Positions 17,785 through 26,126 of a stretch of 64,000 nt of DNA are shown one piece after another (position 1 is the stretch's first letter; the number at the start of each line of letters is the position of its first letter). The notes under the pieces were generated by a model. It was not told where the DNA came from and did not search any database. It worked only from the letters and a program-made list of their open reading frames with translations. Location of the stretch: NCBI GenBank assembly GCA_902786725.1, contig CADADP010000003.1, positions 62,001-126,000 of the forward strand. Reading direction: 5' to 3'. This DNA comes from an uncultured Bacteroidales bacterium. Lineage in GTDB: Bacteria > Bacteroidota > Bacteroidia > Bacteroidales > Muribaculaceae. The position numbers and the translations under genes are program-made.

Positions 17785-18231
17785 ATGGCTAAACTCATAA
17801 TTCCTAACGAGTGGTGGACCGCTCCGGCTCAAAGCCACAACAACGACAACACTATTATCGTCACCGGACGACGCGACATGGACCACATTATCAGTCTGGG
17901 CATATTCAACTTCCGCATCGAAATATCATGGAAATATTCACCCGACGAACATGGCATGCCTCTCCTCAAGGAATCACAACTCATGGAACAAGTCACCGAT
18001 GCCATCCTCAACGCATTCAATTCCGACCCAGTCGCAATCCTTACCGGCATCTACACCGGCGACGGAGAGCGAACACTCTCTATCTACACGCGTAGTCTGC
18101 ACATCTTCCAACGCAAAATCAACGACATCCTGGCTCCATTCCCAACTATCCCCATCAGTTTCACCGCATTCAACGACCCCGACTGGGAAGAATACCGGGA
18201 AATGCGCGAGACTGAAATCCCCGACGAATAA
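17785..18231 (+). CDS. DUF695-like cytosolic protein
   Basis: 148 residues with no signal peptide or membrane segment. Features include an early NEWWTAPAQSHNND, a central FRIEISWKYSPDEHGMPL, LLKESQLMEQVTDAIL, and GIYTGDGERTLSIYTRSLHIF, ending with DPDWEEYREMRE. The alternating beta pattern and the closing DPxWEEY resemble DUF695 proteins as I remember them; family function is unknown. It is monocistronic between the thioredoxin-fold gene and a bidirectional terminator. Confidence 0.7.
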   Translation: MAKLIIPNEWWTAPAQSHNNDNTIIVTGRRDMDHIISLGIFNFRIEISWKYSPDEHGMPLLKESQLMEQVTDAILNAFNSDPVAILTGIYTGDGERTLSIYTRSLHIFQRKINDILAPFPTIPISFTAFNDPDWEEYREMRETEIPDE

Positions 18232-18273
18232 TCACCATCTCGCAAATCCCACTTCTACTCATGCGCAAATCAA

Positions 18274-18305
18274 AACCGGGCACACCTCAGTCGGCACGCC
18301 CGGTT
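18274..18305. terminator. Bidirectional terminator, DUF695-like gene / fabG
   Basis: AACCGGGC pairs with GCCCGGTT around a 16-nt loop. It is followed by CTTTCTGTATCTTTTT on the plus strand and TTTGATTTG on the minus strand, between two convergent genes. Confidence 0.8.
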
Positions 18306-18335
18306 CTTTCTGTATCTTTTTCAGAAAAAATCCGT

Positions 18336-19082
18336 TTACATATTCATTCCGCCATCCACTTGGATAACCTGACCCGTCACGTAGCTCGACATATCGCTCG
18401 CTAAGAAGGTGGCCACGTTGGCGATATCCTCCACTGTGCCACCGCGACGCAGCGGTATCTTCTCTATCCACTCTTTGCGGATTTCCTCTGGCAATGCCTG
18501 AGTCATAGCAGTATCTATAAAGCCTGGGGCTATCGCATTGGCGCGAATGCCGCGTTTGCCCATCTCCTGGCCCACGCTCTTAGCCAGAGCTATCAGACCG
18601 GCCTTCGAAGCCGAATAGTTGGCCTGACCTGCATTTCCGTGAACTCCAACCACCGACGACATATTAATTATCGAGCCGCCACGCTGACGCATCATTATGG
18701 GCAGAACCGCGTGAATAAAGTTGAATGCCGACTTCAGATTCACTGCTATCACAGCGTCCCACTGTGCCTCTGTCATGCGAAGCATTATAGCGTCTTTCGT
18801 GATTCCGGCGTTGTTCACCAGCACATCTATGTGACCAAAGTCCTCTTTTATCTGATTCACCACTTGTTCGGTCTCTTCATAGTTGGCCGCATTCGACGCG
18901 TAACCCTTCACCTTAACGCCCAGGGCGGCAATCTCTTCTTCGGTCTGCTTGCCCAGCTCGTCTATCACAAGGTCAGTAAATGCTATGTCCGCACCTTCGC
19001 TCGCATACTTCAGCGCCAGCGCTTTCCCGATTCCTCGGGCTGCTCCTGTTATAAGAGCCACTTTTCCTTCGAGTAATTTCAT
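18336..19082 (-). CDS. fabG: 3-oxoacyl-[acyl-carrier-protein] reductase
   Basis: A 248-residue short-chain dehydrogenase that reduces beta-ketoacyl-ACP with NADPH in fatty-acid elongation. Start chosen at 19082 (MKLLEGKVALITGAARGIG), the usual FabG opening; the upstream in-frame extension crosses the promoter. The cofactor motif TGAARGIG is at 12-19, NNAG lies near 90, and the catalytic Ser-Tyr-Lys is in MSSVVGVHGNAGQANYSASK. The C-terminal VTGQVIQVDGGMNM is the classic ending. It is alone, not in a fab cluster, and has its own promoter divergent from the glycosyltransferase. Confidence 0.93.
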   Translation of the reverse strand: MKLLEGKVALITGAARGIGKALALKYASEGADIAFTDLVIDELGKQTEEEIAALGVKVKGYASNAANYEETEQVVNQIKEDFGHIDVLVNNAGITKDAIMLRMTEAQWDAVIAVNLKSAFNFIHAVLPIMMRQRGGSIINMSSVVGVHGNAGQANYSASKAGLIALAKSVGQEMGKRGIRANAIAPGFIDTAMTQALPEEIRKEWIEKIPLRRGGTVEDIANVATFLASDMSSYVTGQVIQVDGGMNM

Positions 19083-19130
19083 TTCTTGTATCTTTTTATT
19101 ATTTGTTTTGTAACATTCTGTTTGAGACTG

Positions 19131-19162
19131 TAAAATTACACATTTATCCACAATCACACAAA
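19131..19162 (-). promoter_or_regulatory. fabG: Promoter of fabG
   Basis: On the minus strand: TTTG (19159-19162), a 20-nt spacer, then TAATTTTA (19131-19138), one base off consensus. It puts the mRNA start about 45 nt before the ATG at 19082. Confidence 0.75.
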
Positions 19163-19178
19163 TTTAACCGCCCTTTGC

Positions 19179-19210
19179 GTTGCTCATATCACCGTTTTAT
19201 GCTATATTTG
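19179..19210 (+). promoter_or_regulatory. Promoter of the GT4 glycosyltransferase
   Basis: GTTG (19179-19182), a 20-nt spacer, then TATATTTG (19203-19210). It is divergent from the fabG promoter, with the two -33 boxes only 17 bp apart. It rules out the longer frame starting at 19180 and supports the ATG at 19234. Confidence 0.8.
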
Positions 19211-19233
19211 CGCTATTTGTAGCACTACACTTC

Positions 19234-20424
19234 ATGAAACGCATCGCGGTTATATTCGAGGGCGACATCAGCAAGCGACTTGGTGTATTCAATGTCGCAG
19301 TTCAGCGCGCCAAGCACTTGGCCGCCATCACTCCTTGTCCTGTTGATATCTTCTTGATTCAGGTTTACGACGGTCCTCTCACAGCTCGCTTACGCCATAG
19401 TGAACAGCCCGCCGAGCGCCACGAGCAAATCACTGTCGATGGTATGGTTATCAACGTCCGCTGGCTACGTCGCCATCTCATCGATGCCATCGCGCACCGG
19501 CTCTCCATAAGCACCGAGCCTTTACTCAACCGAGGCCTCATCGCATTCGCGCGTGAATTGAGCGATTTCGACGTCATTTGCGCACACGACCGTATCGCCG
19601 GAAAAGTGGCCCTGGCGGCCAAGCAAATTAATAGTGCCAAATGCATCATCACTTGGCACGGGACAAGCATCCACACCGACCCTCCTCGCGACGCGCTCAT
19701 TTATCACGAAACAAGTACTCTGCTCAGCAGTGCCGATATCAACTGTTTCGTTAGCCAGGGGCTTGAGCGCAAGGCTCGTGAATTATTCCCGAGCACAGCA
19801 TTTAAATCCATAATCTTACTCAACGCCGCCGCACCGCAGTTTCGGCGGTTCAGCGATGAGGAACGAGCTCGCTTACGCTCTGAGTATGGTGTCTTAAACA
19901 AGAAAGTTGTGACTTTCGTAGGCCGATTTAGCCCTGTCAAGAACGTTACCCTCCTCCCCGAAATATTTGCCGAGATTCTGCGTCTCCGCAGCGAAGCTCA
20001 CGCACAAGAGGATATTGAGTTCTGGGCCATTGGCGATGGTGAACAGATCTCACAGGTTCAAGCCTTAATGCATTCCAAGTCTGACGTCAACTGCCGTTTC
20101 TGGGGTAATCTGCCGGCTGAGGTCATGCCGGCACTGCTCAACTGCTCCGACTTGCTGGTGCTCCCCAGTCGGCTCGAGGGTCTTCCTCTGGTGGTCATCG
20201 AGGCTCTCGCGTGCGGCGCCAACGTGGTCGCTACAGATGTAGCGGGTACAGCCGAGGCTATCGGTAAGGAAAACGCTGTGCCGCTCAACCGCGACTTGAT
20301 TCCAAACATAGCGCACAAGGCTGTGCAGATGCTTTCTGGCCGCGTCACACAGGCTTTGCCGCCACAAATCAGCTGGACTCTCACCGCGCAAAAGGAATTG
20401 GACCTAATCAAATCTCTATTCTAA
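19234..20424 (+). CDS. GT4-type glycosyltransferase
   Basis: A 396-residue GT-B fold glycosyltransferase, started at 19234 (MKRIAVIFEGDISKRLG), just downstream of its promoter. The N-terminal domain has the KRLGVFNVAVQRAKHLA acceptor-side segment. The C-terminal nucleotide-sugar domain has VTFVGRFSPVKN, FWAIGDGEQI, WGNLPAEVMPALLNCSDLLV and the E-x7-E motif in LEGLPLVVIEALACGANVVATD. It probably adds a hexose to a lipid or polysaccharide; donor and acceptor are not predictable. It is convergent with the P-type ATPase gene, with only 7 bp between the stops, and no other surface-polysaccharide genes are close. Confidence 0.88.
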   Translation: MKRIAVIFEGDISKRLGVFNVAVQRAKHLAAITPCPVDIFLIQVYDGPLTARLRHSEQPAERHEQITVDGMVINVRWLRRHLIDAIAHRLSISTEPLLNRGLIAFARELSDFDVICAHDRIAGKVALAAKQINSAKCIITWHGTSIHTDPPRDALIYHETSTLLSSADINCFVSQGLERKARELFPSTAFKSIILLNAAAPQFRRFSDEERARLRSEYGVLNKKVVTFVGRFSPVKNVTLLPEIFAEILRLRSEAHAQEDIEFWAIGDGEQISQVQALMHSKSDVNCRFWGNLPAEVMPALLNCSDLLVLPSRLEGLPLVVIEALACGANVVATDVAGTAEAIGKENAVPLNRDLIPNIAHKAVQMLSGRVTQALPPQISWTLTAQKELDLIKSLF

Positions 20425-20431
20425 TCGGTTG

Positions 20432-22408
20432 CTAACTTGCACTTCGCAGCGCACGCATGGCGTTTAGCACGGCAAGCACTGTTACGCCAACGTCGGCAAA
20501 CACAGCCATCCACATCGTGGCCACCCCTGCTGCTGCCAGAGCCAGTACTGCGAGTTTCACCCCTATCGCGAACCACACATTTTGCCACGCTATCCCTACC
20601 GTTCGGCGCGCTACACGCACAGCGTCGGCTATTTTCAGAGGATTGTCATCCATCAGCACCACATCAGCCGCCTCTATCGCCGCATCGCTTCCAAGAGCAC
20701 CCATTGCCACCCCTACATCGGCCCTGGCTATCACAGGCGCATCATTCACGCCGTCGCCCACAAATGCCAATTTCCGGCTCCGCCCGTGCTCTTTCGCCAT
20801 CATTTGCTCCACGTGGCTCACCTTGTCGGACGGCATCAGCTCGGCATAGAATCGGTCTATCCCTATTTCTCGCGCCACTTCTTGCGCCACTTCTTCGCGA
20901 TCTCCCGTTAGCATCACCACTTCGTCCACGCCCTCACGCCTCAGCGCACGCACCGCCTCGGCACTGTTTTCTTTCACGCTGTCGCTTATTTCCACGTGAC
21001 CAGCATAGACTCCGTCTATAGCCACATGTATCACAGCTCCTGTGTGCTTGTGGCGACACGTCTCAAACGACACACCCTCTTCGGCCATCAGTTTTTCATT
21101 GCCCACACACACATCCTCGCGTCCCACGCGCGCCTTTATGCCTCGGCCAGCAATCTCGGTCACTCCGCTCACATCACAGCCGTCGGTAGCCTCATCGGGG
21201 AAGGCCGCACGTAATGCGGCACCTATAGGGTGCGTGGTGTAATGTTCCACATGCGCGGCCAGGTGTAGCAGCCTACGCTCGTCGCAACGCTCGGGATGTA
21301 CAGCCACCACTTCAAAACTTCCCTTAGTTAGTGTTCCTGTCTTGTCCATTACCACAGTGCTCACTTTCGCCAGCGCATCAAGGTAATTTCCGCCTTTTAT
21401 CAAAATACCGTTACGCGAAGCGCTTCCTATGCCGCCAAAGAATGTGAGTGGCACACTTATCACCAGCGCGCATGGGCACGATATCACCAGAAACATCAGG
21501 GCTCGATAGAGCCACTGAGCAAATGTTCCAGCGAAATCGCCGCTTATGAGCGGTGGAACCAGCGCCAACAACACCGCCGCCACTACCACCACCGGCGTAT
21601 AAACTCTGGCAAATCGCGCTATGAATGTTTCGCTATGCGACTTTCTCTCCTCTGCGCTCTCCACCATCTCTATAATCTTGTTCACTGTGCTCTCGCAGTA
21701 GGTCTTACTCACCCGTATGCGTATCACACCTGTCAAGTTCACGCACCCCGACGACACCGGCTCGCCTTCTCCCACCTCACGGGGCACGCTCTCGCCGGTC
21801 AGTGCCACAGCATCAATGCTGGTTGATCCGCTTTCCACCACGCCATCAAGGGCTATTCGCTCTCCCGGACGCACTTCCATCAGCTCGCCAAGGGTTACCT
21901 CACGCGGACTCACCGCCACCGCTTTTCCGTCTCTAACCACACGCGCCACTTCAGGCCGCAGGGCAAGCAGGTGCTGAATGCTACGCTCACTCTGCCCCTC
22001 CGCATACTCCTCAAACATCTCTCCAACATAGAAAAAGAGCATCACGGCCACAGCTTCGGTCATCTCAGGTTCCGCACCGGGCAGAAATCCTATCATCAAA
22101 GCACCCACGGTGGCCACCGTCATCAGAAAATGTTCATTCATCACATCGCCTCTTGCGACCCCTTGCGCGGCCTCACGAAGCACGCCATAGCCCACAAGCT
22201 GGTACGGAACCAGATACACTGCCAGCATCTGCCACATTGACAACTCAAACGTCAGTTCCACCCATTTGGCCAGTGCCAGTAGCGCTATAGTCACTACTAT
22301 AACTGCGACCTTCACTCTCATGTTCGCCTCTCCTTCATGCTCATGATGATGCTCATGCTCGTGAACACTATCTCCGCAACGGCAACTTGTATTATCATGC
22401 TTGCACAT
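20432..22408 (-). CDS. Heavy-metal P1B-type ATPase (Zn/Cd/Pb exporter type)
   Basis: A 658-residue inner-membrane metal exporter. In place of a folded metal-binding domain the N-terminus has a Cys/His-rich tail (HDNTSCRCGDSVHEHEHHHE). Then come the transmembrane helices, the TGES actuator loop (204-207), the intramembrane metal site CPC (311-313), the phosphorylation site DKTGT (355-359), the HP motif in THPIGAAL and the hinge GDGVNDAP. The last helices carry Lys (AIGVKLAVLAL) and Asp (VFADVGVTVL), the pair typical of Zn/Cd/Pb pumps. It should confer zinc or cadmium tolerance. No metal-responsive regulator is adjacent. Confidence 0.93.
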   Translation of the reverse strand: MCKHDNTSCRCGDSVHEHEHHHEHEGEANMRVKVAVIVVTIALLALAKWVELTFELSMWQMLAVYLVPYQLVGYGVLREAAQGVARGDVMNEHFLMTVATVGALMIGFLPGAEPEMTEAVAVMLFFYVGEMFEEYAEGQSERSIQHLLALRPEVARVVRDGKAVAVSPREVTLGELMEVRPGERIALDGVVESGSTSIDAVALTGESVPREVGEGEPVSSGCVNLTGVIRIRVSKTYCESTVNKIIEMVESAEERKSHSETFIARFARVYTPVVVVAAVLLALVPPLISGDFAGTFAQWLYRALMFLVISCPCALVISVPLTFFGGIGSASRNGILIKGGNYLDALAKVSTVVMDKTGTLTKGSFEVVAVHPERCDERRLLHLAAHVEHYTTHPIGAALRAAFPDEATDGCDVSGVTEIAGRGIKARVGREDVCVGNEKLMAEEGVSFETCRHKHTGAVIHVAIDGVYAGHVEISDSVKENSAEAVRALRREGVDEVVMLTGDREEVAQEVAREIGIDRFYAELMPSDKVSHVEQMMAKEHGRSRKLAFVGDGVNDAPVIARADVGVAMGALGSDAAIEAADVVLMDDNPLKIADAVRVARRTVGIAWQNVWFAIGVKLAVLALAAAGVATMWMAVFADVGVTVLAVLNAMRALRSAS

Positions 22409-22440
22409 ATTACGTCAGTTTTTAGTTCTTTTCCACAGCG

Positions 22441-22448
22441 CAAAATTA
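22441..22448 (-). promoter_or_regulatory. -7 box of the P-type ATPase gene
   Basis: TAATTTTG on the minus strand, an exact -7 match about 33 nt before the start codon. The -33 element is not evident. Confidence 0.5.
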
Positions 22449-22522
22449 AGCGCTTTTTCTTGCAACTTGGTTGCAAACTTCATATTCTGTCGGAATCTGC
22501 CCGCCACTTTCAGCTAACTCAC

Positions 22523-22553
22523 TTTGCAGATATTGCGAATTTTCGTAATTTTG
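22523..22553 (+). promoter_or_regulatory. priA: Promoter of priA
   Basis: TTTG (22523-22526), a 19-nt spacer, then TAATTTTG (22546-22553). It leaves a leader of about 17 nt before the ATG at 22573. Confidence 0.75.
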
Positions 22554-22572
22554 TGGAGATAATTCAAGCAGC

Positions 22573-25041
22573 ATGAACAAGTTTGCCGACGTACTCCTGC
22601 CTCTTGCCATTCAAGGGCTTTACACCTATCGCATACCCGACTCCATCAACGAGTTGCAGGTGGGTAGCCGTGTGCTGGTTCCGTTTGGCAACAAGAAGTT
22701 CTTCACCGCAATAGTGGTAATGACCCACGACTTCGAGCCTAAAGATTACAAAACTAAAGAGATTCTGCAGGTTCTTGACCCATACCCCATCGTGCGCCAC
22801 CCGCAACTCAAGTTCTGGCAGTGGATCTCACAGTATTACCTGTGTTCGCTCGGCGAGGTTTACAAAGCGGCTGTGCCTTCGGGACTTAAAGTGGAGAGCG
22901 AGACGTTCATTAGTCCCAACCCCGACTTTGAAGAAGACACACCGGGCACTCTCTCCGATAAGGAAAAAGTGATTCTCGACTTCACCGCGCAGCGCGGACG
23001 CATACAAATCAATGAAATCGCCAAGGCCACGGGATTCAAGGGCGTAGAGGCATCTGTAAGCCGCCTCATATCGCTCGATGCCATTCACGTTGCCGAAAAG
23101 GTTATCGACAACTACCGGCCTAAAACCGAAACTTTCGTCAGGCTATCCATCAACCGTGACGATGAGGACGCCCTTCACCGGCTCTTCGACAGCACGCAGC
23201 GAGCTAAGAAGCAAGAGCAGCTTCTTCTGGCCTACCTCGACCTATCTCACTGGTTCAGAAAAAGCGAACCGCTGGCACAAGTCAGCAAGAACGCGCTTCT
23301 CGAGCGCTCAGGATGCACTCAAGCCGTGCTCAAGGCGGCTCAAGACAAAGGGGCTTTCGTGCTCTACAAAAAGGAAATTAATCGATTCGAGTCCTCTTCA
23401 TCTAAGCAAATCCAACTGCCCGAGCTGTCCCATGAGCAAACAACGGCCTATAAAGCCATTCATTCCGGCTTCCGCGAGAAAAGCATAACGCTCTTGCATG
23501 GAGTCACCTCCAGCGGCAAGACATCAATCTATATGCACCTCATAGCCGATGCGCTCCGCGAAGGAAAACAAGTGCTATATCTGGTGCCCGAAATCGCACT
23601 CACCACCCAACTCACCAAGAGGCTTCACGCCGTCTTTGGCGACAGAATGCTCATCTACCACTCCAAGTTCAGCGACAACGAACGGGTAGATATCTGGAAA
23701 AAGCTCCTAACGTCTTCCGACCCTTGCCTCATAATCGGCGTAAGGTCTTCGGTTTTCCTACCATTCTCATCGCTCGGACTCGTCATTATCGACGAGGAAC
23801 ACGACACAAGCTACAAGCAGCAAGACCCCGCCCCTCGATACAATGGGCGCAACGCTGCCATGGTGCTGGCACAAATGCACGGTGCGAAAACACTGCTCGG
23901 CTCAGCCACACCGGCTATCGACACGTTCCACAACGCCCTCAGCGGCAAGTATGCTCTCGTCTCGCTAAGCACCAGATATGGCGATATTAAACTACCGGCT
24001 GTGGAGGTAATCGACACAAAACGGGCACGAAAAAAGCACGAAATGAATGGTCTGTTCTCTCTGGAGCTGATTTCTCAGTGCCGGCAAGCGCTCAACGCAG
24101 GCGAGCAGGTGATTCTCTTCCAGAACCGACGCGGATACGCGCCAATGGTGCGGTGCAAGGACTGCGCTTGGGTCCCCACCTGCAAGAATTGCGACGTTTC
24201 GCTCACCTACCATAAGCACTCACAGACGCTCGTGTGTCACTACTGCGGCTACACCGTCACGCTACCCACTGTGTGCCCGGCATGCGGCAATCCGTCGATC
24301 GAGGTCATTGGATTCGGCACCGAGCGCATCGAAGACGCTATTGAGGGGGTGTTCCCGGGCGAGAAAATCTCACGAATGGACCTCGACACCACACGGGCCA
24401 AAAATAGCTACGAGAAAATTATCGACGAGTTCTCTTCTCACCGCACCAGCATCCTCGTGGGCACGCAGATGGTCACTAAGGGGCTGGACTTCAGTGCCGT
24501 GAGCATCGTTGGCATTCTCAACGCCGACACCATGATATCTTTCCCCGACTTCCGCTCGCACGAGCGCGCTTTCAACATGATGGAGCAGGTTGCCGGACGT
24601 GCCGGACGCTCCGGTAAGCAGGGCAAAGTGGTAATACAGACGTCCAATCCCGAGCACCCCGTAATAGGTTTCGTTCAAAACCACGACTACCGCGGCTTCT
24701 ACGACTTCGAAGTAGCAGAGCGTCAAAAGTTTGGCTACCCACCGTTCACTCGCATCATCAACATCTATCTCAAGCACGCTCACGACGACGTGGTGCTGGA
24801 AATGGCCGTGAGATACAGCAACGAGTTGCGACGGGTCTTTGCTCACCGAGTATTGGGCCCGGAGGCCCCGTCAATACCACGTGTCCAAAACCTCTATATC
24901 CGTCAGATTGTTCTTAAAATGGAAAACGAGGCCTCGATGGTAAAGGTCAAGCAGATTCTGCGAGACATATACCTTCAGCTTTTGGCAAGCGACTCGCGTA
25001 TGCGCTCCGTTAAGCTCTACTACGACGTTGACCCCATGTGA
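22573..25041 (+). CDS. priA: Primosomal protein N' (replication restart helicase PriA)
   Basis: 822 residues. The N-terminal DNA-binding domain opens FADVLLPLAIQGLYTYRIP. The superfamily 2 helicase core has Walker A GVTSSGKT (about 310-317), the DEEH box in IIDEEHDTSYKQ and motif IV-VI segments (ILVGTQMVTKGLDF, QVAGRAGRSGKQG). Between the lobes sits the zinc-binding region with eight cysteines in paired CxxC units (CKDC, CKNC, CHYC, CPAC). PriA reloads the replisome at collapsed forks. The gene has its own promoter and converges on the DUF3127 gene. Confidence 0.97.
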   Translation: MNKFADVLLPLAIQGLYTYRIPDSINELQVGSRVLVPFGNKKFFTAIVVMTHDFEPKDYKTKEILQVLDPYPIVRHPQLKFWQWISQYYLCSLGEVYKAAVPSGLKVESETFISPNPDFEEDTPGTLSDKEKVILDFTAQRGRIQINEIAKATGFKGVEASVSRLISLDAIHVAEKVIDNYRPKTETFVRLSINRDDEDALHRLFDSTQRAKKQEQLLLAYLDLSHWFRKSEPLAQVSKNALLERSGCTQAVLKAAQDKGAFVLYKKEINRFESSSSKQIQLPELSHEQTTAYKAIHSGFREKSITLLHGVTSSGKTSIYMHLIADALREGKQVLYLVPEIALTTQLTKRLHAVFGDRMLIYHSKFSDNERVDIWKKLLTSSDPCLIIGVRSSVFLPFSSLGLVIIDEEHDTSYKQQDPAPRYNGRNAAMVLAQMHGAKTLLGSATPAIDTFHNALSGKYALVSLSTRYGDIKLPAVEVIDTKRARKKHEMNGLFSLELISQCRQALNAGEQVILFQNRRGYAPMVRCKDCAWVPTCKNCDVSLTYHKHSQTLVCHYCGYTVTLPTVCPACGNPSIEVIGFGTERIEDAIEGVFPGEKISRMDLDTTRAKNSYEKIIDEFSSHRTSILVGTQMVTKGLDFSAVSIVGILNADTMISFPDFRSHERAFNMMEQVAGRAGRSGKQGKVVIQTSNPEHPVIGFVQNHDYRGFYDFEVAERQKFGYPPFTRIINIYLKHAHDDVVLEMAVRYSNELRRVFAHRVLGPEAPSIPRVQNLYIRQIVLKMENEASMVKVKQILRDIYLQLLASDSRMRSVKLYYDVDPM

Positions 25042-25149
25042 CCACCACAACACCCGTAACAGTACCTAAACCAACGAAGCCCATGCATCGGGCGCATTGC
25101 CACGGCACATGGACTTCACATCGTTTGTCTCTATCAATTTTATCCTGCC

Positions 25150-25536
25150 TCAGAATGGCAGGTCATCATTGCTCTGCTGGCCAAAGTCGGGAACTTGCGG
25201 TTCTCCGGCGGCCGGAGCAGCCTCAGGTGTCTGAACTTGAGCAGGTGCTGATGTGGCAGGTGTCGCATCATCGGTCTTTTCACCCTTCCACCCGCGGATG
25301 CTGGTGAACCAGCGGCCATTATATTCACGGCTCTCTATATCAAAACTCAGATTTATCACATCACCAACCTCAAAATTATACTGATTAGCTCTCTCTCCAA
25401 AGAAATCAAAGTGCACTTTCTTGGGGTAAGCGTCAAGTGTTTCCAAAACATATTCTTGCTTACTCCACTGATTTCCGGCCTTCGATGTTCCGCTCATTAG
25501 CGGCAATTTCAGGATTATTTTTCCTTTTACTTCCAT
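25150..25536 (-). CDS. DUF3127 protein with SSB-like acidic tail
   Basis: 128 residues. Residues 1-85 match the DUF3127 pattern as I know it (GKIILKLPLMSGTSKAGNQW, then YPKKVHFDFFGERANQYNF, then ESREYNGRWFTSIRGW), which looks like an OB-fold of single-strand DNA-binding type. A low-complexity Ala/Pro/Gln linker follows, ending DFGQQSNDDLPF. The acidic tip DDLPF is the same kind of ending as SSB, which recruits repair and replication proteins. This suggests a small accessory nucleic-acid-binding protein; this is inference. It has its own -7 box and lies next to priA, convergent with it. Confidence 0.8.
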   Translation of the reverse strand: MEVKGKIILKLPLMSGTSKAGNQWSKQEYVLETLDAYPKKVHFDFFGERANQYNFEVGDVINLSFDIESREYNGRWFTSIRGWKGEKTDDATPATSAPAQVQTPEAAPAAGEPQVPDFGQQSNDDLPF

Positions 25537-25574
25537 TGTATCTTACTTTTGTTTTTTAACGTTTATTCTTCTTG

Positions 25575-25582
25575 CAAAGGTA
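25575..25582 (-). promoter_or_regulatory. -7 box of the DUF3127 gene
   Basis: TACCTTTG on the minus strand, an exact -7 match about 39 nt before the ATG at 25536. Confidence 0.55.
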
Positions 25583-25677
25583 CAAAATACTTCAGAATTT
25601 CATACCTAAAATTTGCTTTTATTAAAAATAAAAACATTATTTCCTCCAAAAAATGCGCTTAGGCACGATTTTTGCAT

Positions 25678-25685
25678 TATCTTTG
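25678..25685 (+). promoter_or_regulatory. -7 box of rsfS-ftsH
   Basis: TATCTTTG, an exact -7 match. The implied mRNA start near 25688 excludes the in-frame start at 25653 and favours the ATG at 25719 over 25695. Confidence 0.55.
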
Positions 25686-25718
25686 TATAAATTCATGAAT
25701 TTAACCCATTTTTTAACT

Positions 25719-26078
25719 ATGCAAGAGGATTTTGATTTAATTGCCGCCATCATAGAAGGTATTCAAGAAAAAAAAGGACGTAACATCACTCACGTTGACC
25801 TCTCCGGTATTGAAACGGCTGCCACTCAAGGTTTTGTCATAGCCACCGGTAACACGCCCATGCAAGTCGAAGCCATAGCCGACAGCGTGCGCGAATGGGT
25901 GGAAAAACACACAGGAGTGCGCCCGTTCAATTACGACGGATACCAGAATGCCCAGTGGATTATCATCGACTATGGCTCGGTTTACGTGCACATATTTGTA
26001 CCCGACGTGCGCGAACGATACAATCTGGAGCAACTTTGGAACGATGCCAAAATAATATCCATCCCGGATCTCGACTGA
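25719..26078 (+). CDS. rsfS: Ribosome silencing factor RsfS
   Basis: A 119-residue RsfS/Iojap protein, started at 25719 (MQEDFDLIAAIIEGIQEKKG). This matches the family's usual start and leaves a leader of about 30 nt after the promoter; in-frame starts at 25653 and 25695 are upstream. Core motifs are DLSGIETAATQGFVIATGNT, a Val/Arg helix (EAIADSVREWVEKHTGVRPF) and the signature GYQNAQWIIIDYGSVYVHIF. RsfS binds L14 of the large subunit and blocks subunit joining in starved cells. It lies 48 bp before ftsH, probably in one transcript. Confidence 0.94.
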   Translation: MQEDFDLIAAIIEGIQEKKGRNITHVDLSGIETAATQGFVIATGNTPMQVEAIADSVREWVEKHTGVRPFNYDGYQNAQWIIIDYGSVYVHIFVPDVRERYNLEQLWNDAKIISIPDLD

Positions 26079-26126
26079 CATCTTGTCACTACCCACAACA
26101 AGTAATAACATTTTCACCTCATCAAC

